Shown here one piece after another: positions 16,251-24,583 of a DNA stretch of 61,173 nucleotides. The notes below the pieces were generated by a model. It did no database searches. It saw only the letters and a list, made by a program, of their open reading frames with translations, and was not told the origin of the DNA. Source of the DNA: Asticcacaulis sp. (GTDB taxonomy: Bacteria; Pseudomonadota; Alphaproteobacteria; Caulobacterales; Caulobacteraceae); assembly GCF_027484505.1 (NCBI RefSeq), contig NZ_JAIXSV010000327.1, positions 1 through 61,173 of the forward strand. The letters are read 5' to 3'. The position numbers were made by a program, and so were the translations under genes. The number at the start of each line of letters is the position of its first letter. The stretch's first letter is position 1.

Positions 16251-16769
16251 TCAGAGGTTGCCAAACGTATTGCGCAGCAGGGCCATCTGATCCAGCACCG
16301 GATTTGTCTGCGGCTTGTCGGCCTCGGCCTCTACGAACATACGGCGGTCGAGGTGCGAGATGCGATCATACAGGCGGTTGGAGCGGTCCAGCAGTTCCAG
16401 CAGGCCCTGCGGCAGCACCTTAAGCTGGTCGCCATATTCGCTCTGGGCGGCGGCCGACAGGCGATATTTTTCGTCGCAGGCGTCGGTGGCTTCCATATCG
16501 CCTTCGCGCACGGCGCGCTGCACCAGCAGCCACGAGGCAATCTGCATCAGGCGCGTGGTCAGGCGCATGGACTCACCGGCATAGAGCAGGGCGTCTTCGC
16601 GGCTCAGGATGCGTGAGTCGCGGCGGCCGTCGCCGTCCAGATAGGAGGCGGTTTCTTCCACCAGACCCATGCCTTCGCGGAAGGTCCGGTCGAACAGGTC
16701 CGAACGGGCAAAATCACGCACGAGGTCCGCACGCTGTGACAGGGAAACTACGGCACCGGTATCGGACAT
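16251..16769 (-). CDS. rcdA: DUF1465 protein, RcdA-type regulator of CtrA degradation
   Basis: This 172-residue all-helical protein matches the DUF1465/RcdA family: [58 protein letters not shown] and [14 protein letters not shown]. In Caulobacter, RcdA is an adaptor that links cargo, including CtrA, to PopA and the ClpXP protease at the stalked pole, timing CtrA removal at the start of S phase. The ATG at 16769 has GAAGG six bases upstream; the frame to 16817 is longer but unsupported. The C-terminal tail (about 150-172) is Gln/Asn/Pro-rich and likely disordered, as in RcdA. Confidence 0.88.
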   Translation of the reverse strand: MSDTGAVVSLSQRADLVRDFARSDLFDRTFREGMGLVEETASYLDGDGRRDSRILSREDALLYAGESMRLTTRLMQIASWLLVQRAVREGDMEATDACDEKYRLSAAAQSEYGDQLKVLPQGLLELLDRSNRLYDRISHLDRRMFVEAEADKPQTNPVLDQMALLRNTFGNL

Positions 16770-16914
16770 GGCTGGCCTTCGGAAAATCTCAAAACACACA
16801 ATACGTAAGGGGCGCAAACCGCACCCCCAAGATCACTGATCGTCCTGCAACGGGCGTGCCACCCGAAGCGACAGGACGGGGCGCGCACCTGACACGCGGC
16901 TCCCTAATAAAGCC

Positions 16915-17139
16915 CTAACTCCCCTTGAAGGAGAACAGGGCTTCCGCCGCGCTGCGACCACTCTGCTTGGAGTCCAGCATAGTCCGGGTACGCACGATTT
17001 CGGCCTCAAGCGCGCCGATGCGCTCCTTAAGGTCGATGACCGAATAACCGCTCAGATCCTCATGGATCAAGGCATTCAGCGGCCCGCCCGGCCCGGTGCC
17101 TGAGCGAAAAGCGGGGGTAAACGCTTCCTCGTCCGACAT
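16915..17139 (-). CDS. DUF1192 small coiled-coil protein
   Basis: This 74-residue protein of the DUF1192 family is typical of alphaproteobacteria. The second half is a short coiled coil (YSVIDLKERIGALEAEIVRT), with a conserved tail (KQSGRSAAEALFSFKG). AGAGGAG lies in front of the ATG. It is upstream of rcdA in the same direction and divergent from the oxidoreductase gene; similar placement near rcdA occurs in relatives, so a shared cell-cycle context is possible but not shown. Function is unknown. Confidence 0.85.
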   Translation of the reverse strand: MSDEEAFTPAFRSGTGPGGPLNALIHEDLSGYSVIDLKERIGALEAEIVRTRTMLDSKQSGRSAAEALFSFKGS

Positions 17140-17276
17140 GCGGCGTCTCCTCTGGGGTTATATCAGGGCTTGGAAACCTTTGCAGCCAGCGCGCGAACCG
17201 TTGCGCGGGCCGTAAATGTCTCTACATGTCCTATAAAACCCCCATGGGGCGAAGAAAGCAAGCGGCACGGTTGATC

Positions 17277-18248
17277 ATGAAAGCTATTCTCATCCGCGAA
17301 GGCGGCCACTCTGCCGATGATCTGTATGTGGGCGATGTGCCGCGTCCCGAAGTGGGGCGGGGACATGTGTTAATTCGGGTCAGCCACGCCGGTGTGAACC
17401 GCCCCGACATCCTGCAAAGGCAGGGCAGCTACCCGCCGCCGCCCGGTGCGTCGCCGATTATGGGCCTTGAGGTCGCCGGGACGGTCGAAACCGTCAACAG
17501 CGACGAAAATCTGTGGACAGCGGGCGACCGCGTGTGCAGCCTGGTCAATGGCGGTGGCTATGCCGAATATGTCAGCGTCGATGCCCGCCACCTCCTGCCG
17601 GTGCCGCGCGGTCTGAGCGAGGCCGAAGCAGCGGGCCTGCCCGAAGTGTGCCTGACCGTCTATGCCAATCTGATGGAGCACGGCGCGTTGCAGGCCGGTG
17701 AGACCGTGCTGGTCCACGGGGCCAATTCTGGTATCGGTTCGATGACGGTAATGATGGCCAAGGGCTTTGGTGCCCGCGTCATCGCCACGGTCCGCGGGGC
17801 GGAGCGGGCGGCGTGGGTGAAGGCGCTGGGGGCCGATCACGTCATCGACACCCGCGACAGCGACTTCGTGACGCCGGTCAAAGACCTTGGCGGGGTCGAT
17901 GTGGTGCTCGACATCATGGGCGGCGACTACACGCCCAAAAACATCCTGTGCCTCAAACACCGGGGCCGCATCGTGCAGGTCGGGATGATCCGCGGCAATA
18001 CTGCCGAAATCGAGCTGCCCCGCCTGATGCAGAAACAGGGCATACTGACCGGTTCGATGCTCAGGCCGCGCAGCGCCGACGAAAAGGCCCGTCTCAGCGC
18101 GGCGGTGGCCGAACAGGTGTGGCCGCTGATCGAAGCCGGGGCCATCCGCCCGGTGCTGGCTAAGGTGTTTGACGCCGCCGCCGCCGGCGCGGCGCAGGCC
18201 TATCTCGACAGCGGCCAGCACACCGGCAAGGTGGTTTTGAAGTGGTGA
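17277..18248 (+). CDS. NAD(P)H quinone oxidoreductase, PIG3 family (zinc-independent MDR)
   Basis: This 323-residue medium-chain reductase of the PIG3/QOR type begins MKAILIREGG. GroES-like domain: SHAGVNRPDILQRQGSYPPP, typical of PIG3, with no zinc-binding Cys cluster. Rossmann domain: VLVHGANSGIGSMTVMMAKG for NADPH, followed by ARVIATVRG. The last quarter ends AYLDSGQHTGKVVLKW. It probably reduces quinones or other electrophilic carbonyls in the cytoplasm. The longer frame from 17226 is basic and not conserved; the ATG at 17277 fits the family start, although its ribosome site is weak. Confidence 0.88.
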   Translation: MKAILIREGGHSADDLYVGDVPRPEVGRGHVLIRVSHAGVNRPDILQRQGSYPPPPGASPIMGLEVAGTVETVNSDENLWTAGDRVCSLVNGGGYAEYVSVDARHLLPVPRGLSEAEAAGLPEVCLTVYANLMEHGALQAGETVLVHGANSGIGSMTVMMAKGFGARVIATVRGAERAAWVKALGADHVIDTRDSDFVTPVKDLGGVDVVLDIMGGDYTPKNILCLKHRGRIVQVGMIRGNTAEIELPRLMQKQGILTGSMLRPRSADEKARLSAAVAEQVWPLIEAGAIRPVLAKVFDAAAAGAAQAYLDSGQHTGKVVLKW

Positions 18249-18372
18249 CCGGGCTGCCCGTTTTGTCGCGGATAATCCTATTCCCTTCGATGAAAAATCG
18301 GTCTATAGCGGTATCAAGAATCCCCTCACGCCCGGTCGCAAAGGCCGGGCGTAGCTATTTGTGAGACTGAAT

Positions 18373-19083
18373 ATGGCCGATATCCTGATGCCGAAAGCGA
18401 CCGCCGTGTGGCTGGTCGATAATACCAGCCTCTCGTTCGAGCAGATCGCCGATTTCTGCGGCCTGCACCTGCTCGAAGTGAAAGGCATTGCCGACGGCGA
18501 AGTGGCGCGCGACATCCGCGGGGCCGACCCGATCGCCAATGGTCAGTTGACCCGCGAAGAACTGGACAAGGCGGAAAAGACCCCGTCTTACCGTATGCAG
18601 GCGCAAAAGAGCCGCCACGCCGAACTGCTCAAGCCGCAGAAGAAGGCCCCGCGCTACACGCCCGTGTCGCGCCGTCAGGACCGCCCGGACGCCATCTACT
18701 GGTTCGTCAAGAACCACCCGGAAGTCACCGACGCGCAGATTTCCAAGCTGCTCGGCACCACCAAGACCACCATCGAGCAGGTGCGCAACCGCACCCACTG
18801 GAACGCCGCCAACCTGAAACCGGTCGATCCGGTGACGCTGGGCCTCGTGTCTCAGATCGAGCTGGATGCCGCCGTCAGAAAGGCCGCCGAAGTCAAGCGC
18901 AAGCAGGCCGAAAAGCTGGGCATCCCGCTGGATGATCCGTCGCTGCAACCGGCCGCCCCGGTCGTGGTGCCGTTCGACGAGGAAGAAGAGACCTTCTCGC
19001 GCAAGGCCGACCTGACGGTCGAAGACGTCTTCGGCTCGGCCCCGTCCAAGCCCGTCCATGACGAGGAAGACGACGAATACTGA
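18373..19083 (+). CDS. trcR: DUF1013 protein, TrcR-type cell-cycle transcriptional regulator
   Basis: This 236-residue member of the DUF1013 family, annotated as cell cycle transcriptional regulator TrcR in alphaproteobacteria, has two helix-turn-helix-like stretches: SLSFEQIADFCGLHLLEVKG near the N-terminus and DAQISKLLGTTKTTIEQVRN in the middle. The conserved linker PRYTPVSRRQDRPDAIYWFV lies between them, and the C-terminus is acidic (DEEEE, HDEEDDEY). It likely binds DNA or RNA polymerase-related targets; the mechanism is unproven. The ATG at 18373 gives the conserved start MADILMPKATAVWLVDNT. A strong terminator follows at 19108. Confidence 0.87.
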   Translation: MADILMPKATAVWLVDNTSLSFEQIADFCGLHLLEVKGIADGEVARDIRGADPIANGQLTREELDKAEKTPSYRMQAQKSRHAELLKPQKKAPRYTPVSRRQDRPDAIYWFVKNHPEVTDAQISKLLGTTKTTIEQVRNRTHWNAANLKPVDPVTLGLVSQIELDAAVRKAAEVKRKQAEKLGIPLDDPSLQPAAPVVVPFDEEEETFSRKADLTVEDVFGSAPSKPVHDEEDDEY

Positions 19084-19107
19084 TCGGCCACGCGGCCATC
19101 AAACCGG

Positions 19108-19137
19108 AAAAAGCCAGCGGAAACGCTGGCTTTTTTT
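19108..19137 (+). terminator. Rho-independent terminator after trcR
   Basis: The stem AAAAAGCCAGCG/CGCTGGC has a GAAA-type loop and is followed by seven T residues (19131-19137). It ends the trcR transcript and marks the left border of the AT-richer restriction-modification island. Confidence 0.93.
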
Positions 19138-19323
19138 GTGCGAGCGGGGCGTAAAATTCAATTGTACATCCGTATTCAGCAGAACGCGCTGGTAAATTAT
19201 AGATACGAGTTGAATGATTAATTCGCTTTCGATTCGACAATCAAGCTGTTTGGGGTGGGCCTCGGCTCAAACAGGTTAAAGATGTTGGCGGGCTGAAGGA
19301 CAGAGAATCAGTTAGGATGCCTC
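19138..19323. other. AT-rich leader of the restriction-modification island
   Basis: No gene is seen. Base composition drops sharply compared with trcR. A weak stem CTGTTTG/CAAACAG (19246-19252, 19268-19274) lies about 50 bases before the endonuclease start. No integrase, direct repeat or attachment site was recognised. Confidence 0.45.
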
Positions 19324-20286
19324 ATGCCGGTTAATCTTGATAAGCCACATCTATGGAAAGCCGATATATTGCAGTCGGTTGACATGTATAATTCATGGTT
19401 TATGAAATTCGCGCCAGATGCATTTCGTGAAACTCGGTTACGTGTGACAGACAGTGTCACAGAAGCTCTTAAGATAACGCATTATTTAAGAGACATTGAA
19501 CCTGAGACTTTGCGTCGCCACCCGGAAATTCTGCCCAGTCTTCGTATGTCAACCTGTCCGCCAATTGCAGTTGACAGGTTGATCGGGTTATCTGGCGTCT
19601 CTCCTGGCTTCGTCAAGTGTATGGAGCAAGACAAGCGCATACCGTTACGGATGGCGTTTGACCATGCAAATGCTCAGTTGGAAAAGATTGCGATAACAAT
19701 CCGGCGAATGATTGACCCGGATATTTTTGTCTGGCTACAACGTAAACAAAACCCAACTGAAGTCGAAATATACCGTGCCGCCACCATCGTAGCCGACCGG
19801 CTCTGTAGTGCCGTGGCGAACCCAATTATCCGCAATGCTCAGGAAAAACGACAATTAGCGGCTATCAAGTCCTGGCTGGAGATGAGAGGCTACACCCAGC
19901 TTGCAGAAGGTGCACAAGTCAAATTTAACCAGATGCAGCCCGGTACTTTCAGTTTTCGTATGAATGTCCCAACTACTCACGAAGACGGGAGTAAATCAGT
20001 TAATATTCCGGTTGATGCGGTAATAATGCCTCTCTCCCGTGTTGCAGGGCAATTGCCTGTGTTTATCGAGGCGAAGTCAGCGGGCGATTTCACCAATACG
20101 AACAAACGCCGTAAAGAAGAAGCTGCTAAAATGCATCAGCTCCGTTCTACCTATGGGGCGGATGTTCAATTCAATCTCTTTTTATGTGGTTATTTTGACA
20201 GCGGCTATCTGGGCTACGAAGCCGCCGAAGGCATAGACTGGGTTTGGGAACATAGGATCGATGACTTGGAGAAATTCGGACTGTGA
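19324..20286 (+). CDS. XamI-family type II restriction endonuclease
   Basis: This 320-residue protein matches the XamI endonuclease family, whose founding member cuts GTCGAC (a SalI isoschizomer). A PD-(D/E)xK-type site is visible: Asp231 in IPVDAVIM, then Glu249 and Lys251 in VFIEAKSAGD. The N-terminal half includes PDAFRETRLRVTDSVTEALK and the family block LIGLSGVSPGFVKCME. AGGA precedes the ATG at six bases. Its stop overlaps the methylase start (GTGA), so nuclease and methylase are made from one mRNA. Codon use is AT-rich, unlike flanking genes, pointing to horizontal transfer. The exact target here is inferred, not proven. Confidence 0.87.
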   Translation: MPVNLDKPHLWKADILQSVDMYNSWFMKFAPDAFRETRLRVTDSVTEALKITHYLRDIEPETLRRHPEILPSLRMSTCPPIAVDRLIGLSGVSPGFVKCMEQDKRIPLRMAFDHANAQLEKIAITIRRMIDPDIFVWLQRKQNPTEVEIYRAATIVADRLCSAVANPIIRNAQEKRQLAAIKSWLEMRGYTQLAEGAQVKFNQMQPGTFSFRMNVPTTHEDGSKSVNIPVDAVIMPLSRVAGQLPVFIEAKSAGDFTNTNKRRKEEAAKMHQLRSTYGADVQFNLFLCGYFDSGYLGYEAAEGIDWVWEHRIDDLEKFGL

Positions 20287-21809
20287 ATCCGCGCGTTACA
20301 ATTTCTCACGAACAAAAACGTCTTATTTTGCAAGAAGACTTGGATGCTGCAAAAAGCCGAGGCGAGCGTAATAAGCTGGGCCAGTTTGCGACCCCCGGAA
20401 CACTTGCAAATCAGATTATAACTCACGCGGGCGTTCTCTTGGGTGAGACCGAGGATATCCGTTTTCTTGACCCTGCCATTGGGACTGGATCATTTTATTC
20501 GGCCCTGCGCTCTCTCTATCCAAATGCTCGTATCTCGGCTGCCCGTGGCTATGAGATAGATCGACATTACGCCGAGTCGGCAATCTGTCTATGGAGGGGG
20601 ACGAATCTCGAATTACGGCTTGCAGACTTCACCAAAGAAAAGCCTGAACCGTGCTTCAATATGCTGATTTGTAATCCACCCTACGTTCGGCATCATCACA
20701 TTGCTAATGAAGACAAAATCCGGCTTCGATTGACGGCACACGAAATCTCAGGGGTAAATCTCAGTGGTCTTTCGGGGCTGTATTGTTACTTTATCGCTTT
20801 GGCTCACGGATGGATGAGCGATGAAGGTGTCGCTGGGTGGTTGGTTCCCAGTGAATTTATGGATGTAAATTATGGAAAAGCGATCAAACAGTATCTTTTG
20901 ACTCAGGTCACTTTGTTACAAATTCATCGCTTCGATCCTCGCGATGTGCAGTTTGCAGATGCTTTAGTTTCGTCTTCTGTGGTTTGGTTCCGAAAGGCGC
21001 CCCCTCCACCGGGCCATAATGTGAAATTTACATATGGTGGTACATTTGCAGAACCAACGACTTCGCGCCTCGTTTCCATTGATGCTTTAGCACAGGAGTC
21101 TAAATGGACACGCTTTCCCGTTCACGAGAGGCGTAGTCCTAATACAAGAGGCATTGTTTCCGATTTTTTTAAAATCAAACGGGGGATTGCTACGGGGGAC
21201 AATGACTTTTTCATATTGCCCGAAGAAGAAATTGAGCGCCGAGGATTGCCGCTTGAATTGTTCCGTCCCATATTGCCGAGTCCAAGATACGTAAAATCAG
21301 ATGAGGTTGAATCTGATCCCGAAGGAGTGCCGTGTTTAGAGAAACGCTTATTCTTGCTCGACTCCAAGCTTGCTGAGTCTGAGATAGAGCGTCGTTTTCC
21401 TGAACTCTATACGTACCTTCAAGAAGGCCGTGCCAAGGGGTTGCATGAGCGGTATTTATGCCGGCATCGAAGCCTTTGGTATGCGCAGGAAGCTAGGCCA
21501 CCCGCACCTGTTGTTTGCACTTATCTAGGGCGTGCAGATACCAAAAATGGGCGTCCTTTCCGATTCATATTGAACAAGTCGAAAGCGACGATAGCAAATG
21601 TGTATCTTGCAATGTATCCTACGGCTCTGACGGAAAAGGCGATGCAGGCCGATCCAACCTTTGTACGGCGAGCTTGGGAAGCTTTGAATCGGATAAACCC
21701 CGATCAGCTTTTAAGCGAAGGACGCGTTTACGGCGGCGGGCTTCATAAGCTGGAGCCGAAAGAGCTTGCAAACGTACCTGTTCCAGAATTGATGGAATTA
21801 CTCCCTTAA
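20283..21809 (+). CDS. DNA adenine-N6 methyltransferase of the XamI-type system
   Basis: This 508-residue class I SAM methyltransferase protects the host against the preceding endonuclease. Motif I is FLDPAIGTGSFY (about residues 61-72) and motif IV is NPPY (131-134) in LICNPPYVRHHH, the order of gamma-type N6-adenine enzymes of the Eco57I-like family. The C-terminal half is the target-recognition part (KIKRGIATGDNDFFILPEEE is a common block in this family). It starts with GTG overlapping the nuclease TGA. The expected product is N6-methyladenine in GTCGAC if specificity matches XamI. Confidence 0.88.
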   Translation: MNPRVTISHEQKRLILQEDLDAAKSRGERNKLGQFATPGTLANQIITHAGVLLGETEDIRFLDPAIGTGSFYSALRSLYPNARISAARGYEIDRHYAESAICLWRGTNLELRLADFTKEKPEPCFNMLICNPPYVRHHHIANEDKIRLRLTAHEISGVNLSGLSGLYCYFIALAHGWMSDEGVAGWLVPSEFMDVNYGKAIKQYLLTQVTLLQIHRFDPRDVQFADALVSSSVVWFRKAPPPPGHNVKFTYGGTFAEPTTSRLVSIDALAQESKWTRFPVHERRSPNTRGIVSDFFKIKRGIATGDNDFFILPEEEIERRGLPLELFRPILPSPRYVKSDEVESDPEGVPCLEKRLFLLDSKLAESEIERRFPELYTYLQEGRAKGLHERYLCRHRSLWYAQEARPPAPVVCTYLGRADTKNGRPFRFILNKSKATIANVYLAMYPTALTEKAMQADPTFVRRAWEALNRINPDQLLSEGRVYGGGLHKLEPKELANVPVPELMELLP

Positions 21810-21811
21810 CC

Positions 21812-21934
21812 AATTTTCGTCTGTCTTGGACTGAGGACAGCCTGACTGACCTGTTGCAGCGCGTCACCACGGTCAGCGTGAAAACCGTGGCCATCACCGA
21901 GGCGATGAAAGGCTTCCCGCGCAAGCCGTCATAA
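21812..21934 (+). pseudogene. Possible 3' remnant of a coding sequence
   Basis: Immediately after the methylase stop a GC-rich reading frame runs to a TAA at 21932-21934 and translates to a plausible C-terminal tail (WTEDSLTDLLQRVTTVSV, then KTVAITEAMKGFPRKPS). Its third-position GC is like chromosomal genes rather than the island. It has no start or ribosome site. It may be the stump of a gene cut by island insertion; no family was recognised, and it could also be chance. Confidence 0.35.
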
Positions 21935-21976
21935 AACCACTACCCAGCCTTCAAACGCCCGTCACACAACCGTCGG
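21926..21976 (+). promoter_or_regulatory. Candidate tandem Pho box upstream of phoX
   Basis: CCGTCAC-ACAA-CCGTCGG (21959-21976) resembles the PhoB direct repeat CTGTCAT-N4-CTGTCAT. A poorer copy, CCGTCAT-AAAA-CCACTAC, begins 33 bases earlier at 21926. They end 39 bases before the PhoX start codon. This fits phosphate-starvation control but is a by-eye match. Confidence 0.4.
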
Positions 21977-22015
21977 AAGAAGAGCCACCGAAGATAATTC
22001 AGAGGGGCTCCCAAC

Positions 22016-24463
22016 ATGTCCGATTCGAAGCTGACCGGCCGTCACAGCGACGGTGATCTTGAGTTCAACACCTCGACCAATCCGTCGCTGAGCGAAGTGA
22101 TCGCTGAGCGCCAGTCGCGCCGTCAACTGCTGGGCGGCATGGTGGCCGTGGCCGGTCTGTTCGGCCTGAGCGCCTGCGGCGGCAGCGACGACAGCAAGTC
22201 GGCGTCGGTGGTCAATGCCGGTCAGGTCGGGGCTTCGACCTCGGGCCGCGTCGTGACGCTTAACGGCAGCGCCACCCAGGCGGCGAGCCTGAGCTGGACG
22301 CAGGTCGCCGGTCCGTCGGTCACCCTGACCAACGCCAATACGCCCAATCCGACCTTTATCGCGCCTTCGGTCGCGGCGGCCACCAATCTGGAATTCCGCC
22401 TGACCGCCGTTGATGGTCAGGGCCGCAGCACGTCTCAGGACACGCTGGTCACCATCAACCCGGCGCAACTGGGCTTCACCGCCGTGGCCAAGAACAAGAA
22501 CGACATCGTGACCGTGCCGGAAGGCTATTCGGTCAGCGTGCTGTACCGTCTGGGCGACCCGATCCTGTCGGGCGTCGCTGCCTATGCCAATAACGGCACC
22601 GACACCAACTTCGCCGCCCGCGCCGGCGATCACCACGACGGCATGGCCTTCTTCGGTCTGGCCGCGACGGGCACGGCGCGCGATGCCAACAGCTCGACGC
22701 GCGGCCTCTTGGTCATGAACCACGAAAACATCACGGCCTCCTATCTGCACGCTAATGGCCCGACGGCCGGTGCGGCGCGTCTGGAAGCCGAGGCGATCAA
22801 GGAAATCGAAGCCCACGGCGTCAGCGTCGTCGAAGTGACGCAGTCGGGCAATGCCTGGACCTATGTGCAGGGTGGGGCGCTCAACCGCCGCATCACGCCG
22901 AACACGCCGATGGCGCTGAGCGGCCCGGCGCGCAGCGACGCGCAACTGAAGACCGTCTATTCGACCGATGGCACCGGGGCGCGCGGCACCATCAATAACT
23001 GCGCCAACGGCATCACCGCCTGGGGCAGCTATCTGACCTGCGAAGAAAACTGGGCTGGCTATTTCCGCCGTGCGTCGGGCGACAATGCCAACCGCAGCGC
23101 CAAGGCTGTGGTGGCGCTGAACCGTTACGGCCTGTCGCAAGGGGCTGCCGGGGCCAATAACTGGGCCACGGTGACCGCCGCCAGCGCCGCCGATCAGTGG
23201 AAGTTCTCCAAGTGGAACACCACGGTCGATACGACCAAGGCCGCCGACGGCACGGGCGACTACCGCAACGAAGCCAATCAGTACGGCTGGGTGGTCGAAA
23301 TCGACCCCTATGATGCCAATTCGGTGCCGCGCAAGCGCACGGCGCTGGGCCGCATGGGTCATGAAGGCGCCTGGCCGGCGAACTTTGTGGCGGGCCGCAA
23401 GCCGGTCTTCTACATGGGCGACGACTCGCGCGGCGAATATTTCTACAAGTTCGTGTCGGCCACGCCGTGGTCGGCGGCGGACGCCAACGCTACGGATCGT
23501 CTGGCCATTGGCGACAAGTATCTCGATAACGGCACGCTCTATGTGGCGCGTTTCGACGCCACGGGTCAGGGCGTGTGGCTGCCGCTCGTCTTCGGCACCG
23601 GCGTGCTGACGGCGGCCAACACCACCTACGCCTTCGCCAATCAGGCCGATGTGCTGATCAACACCCGTCTGGCCGCCGATGCTGTCGGCGCGACCAAGAT
23701 GGATCGTCCGGAATGGGCGGCGGTCAATCCGGCCAATGGCGAGGTCTATCTGACCCTGACCAACAACAATGCCTCAAACCGCCCGCTGACCGGCACCAAT
23801 GCCGCCAATCCGCGTCACTATAATGACCCGGTGGGCACGTCGAACAACTTCGGCAACCCGAACGGCCACATCATCCGTCTGCGCGAAGCCGGGGATACGC
23901 CGGAAGCCACCACCTTCCAGTGGGATATCTACGCCTTCGGGGCCGGGGCCGATCTGGATGCGACCAATATCAACATCTCGGGCCTTGACGCCACCAACGA
24001 CTTCTCGAGCCCCGACGGTCTGTGGTTCTCGCGCAGCAGCAATGCCGGTGGTCTGGTCAATCCGCTGCTGTGGATACAGACGGACGACGGGGCCTATACC
24101 GACGTCACCAACTGTATGATGCTGGCGGCCATGCCGGGCCGTGTCGGCGATGGCGGCGCGCGCACCATCACCAATACGGGCACGGGCGGCGCGACGGCGA
24201 CGCAAAGCACCTTCGTCGGTAAGGCGCCGGGGATGCAGTTGCGCCGCTTCCTCGTTGGGCCGAAGGAATGCGAAATCACCGGTATCGACTCGACGCCGGA
24301 TGGCCGCACCCTGTTCGTCAATATCCAGCATCCGGGTGAAAACGGTTCGGCCAGCAACATCACCTCCAACTGGCCCTACAGCCAGTCGGGCACCACGGCG
24401 GGCCGTCCGCGTTCAGCCACTGTCGTCATCACCAAGACCGACGGCGGTGTGATCGCGCTCTAA
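22016..24463 (+). CDS. phoX: PhoX-family (DUF839) alkaline phosphatase, Tat-exported
   Basis: This 815-residue exported phosphatase has a twin-arginine signal with RRQLL at 35-39 and then GGMVAVAGLFGLSAC, so the Tat leader ends in a lipobox-like LSAC (Cys54). A PKD/Ig-like domain follows (about 65-155: VVTLNGSATQAASLSWTQVA). The DUF839/PhoX beta-propeller fills the rest, with typical blocks GLLVMNHENI, SYLTCEENWAGY, WVVEIDPYD, GRMGHEGAW and MGDDSRGEYFYKFV. PhoX enzymes use Ca2+ and Fe and release phosphate from organic esters outside the cytoplasm. GAGGGG precedes the ATG, and a candidate Pho box lies upstream. A terminator follows at 24486. Confidence 0.9.
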   Translation: MSDSKLTGRHSDGDLEFNTSTNPSLSEVIAERQSRRQLLGGMVAVAGLFGLSACGGSDDSKSASVVNAGQVGASTSGRVVTLNGSATQAASLSWTQVAGPSVTLTNANTPNPTFIAPSVAAATNLEFRLTAVDGQGRSTSQDTLVTINPAQLGFTAVAKNKNDIVTVPEGYSVSVLYRLGDPILSGVAAYANNGTDTNFAARAGDHHDGMAFFGLAATGTARDANSSTRGLLVMNHENITASYLHANGPTAGAARLEAEAIKEIEAHGVSVVEVTQSGNAWTYVQGGALNRRITPNTPMALSGPARSDAQLKTVYSTDGTGARGTINNCANGITAWGSYLTCEENWAGYFRRASGDNANRSAKAVVALNRYGLSQGAAGANNWATVTAASAADQWKFSKWNTTVDTTKAADGTGDYRNEANQYGWVVEIDPYDANSVPRKRTALGRMGHEGAWPANFVAGRKPVFYMGDDSRGEYFYKFVSATPWSAADANATDRLAIGDKYLDNGTLYVARFDATGQGVWLPLVFGTGVLTAANTTYAFANQADVLINTRLAADAVGATKMDRPEWAAVNPANGEVYLTLTNNNASNRPLTGTNAANPRHYNDPVGTSNNFGNPNGHIIRLREAGDTPEATTFQWDIYAFGAGADLDATNINISGLDATNDFSSPDGLWFSRSSNAGGLVNPLLWIQTDDGAYTDVTNCMMLAAMPGRVGDGGARTITNTGTGGATATQSTFVGKAPGMQLRRFLVGPKECEITGIDSTPDGRTLFVNIQHPGENGSASNITSNWPYSQSGTTAGRPRSATVVITKTDGGVIAL

Positions 24464-24485
24464 AATCATATTATACGACTAAAGT

Positions 24486-24516
24486 AGGCCGGATACCGCA
24501 GGGTGTCCGGCCTTTT
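24486..24516 (+). terminator. Rho-independent terminator after phoX
   Basis: The near-perfect stem AGGCCGGATACC/GGTGTCCGGCCT is followed by TTTTT, 23 bases after the phoX stop. Confidence 0.85.
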
Positions 24517-24549
24517 TGCGTTTGACCGGCAGGGGCGGGCGGGGTTAGC

Positions 24550-24561
24550 GTTAGCGCTAAC
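24550..24561. promoter_or_regulatory. LacI/GalR-type palindromic operator GTTAGCGCTAAC
   Basis: This perfect 12-bp palindrome with a central CpG lies 22 bases before the esterase start. A partial repeat GGTTAGCG sits directly upstream. LacI-family operators have this form, and TAGCGCTA-centred sites control xylan genes in Caulobacter and Xanthomonas. The regulator is not in the window. Confidence 0.65.
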
Positions 24562-24583
24562 AATAACACAGGGAGTTATCATC

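Noticed and set aside
19138-21934. Prophage or transposon carrying the restriction-modification genes
   Set aside because: No integrase, transposase, tRNA target or flanking direct repeat could be found by eye.
21962-23362. Long open frame (466 codons) on the minus strand opposite phoX
   Set aside because: Its translation is Arg/Gly/Ala-rich low-complexity typical of an antisense shadow in high-GC DNA; phoX on the plus strand has clear domains, a ribosome site and a terminator.
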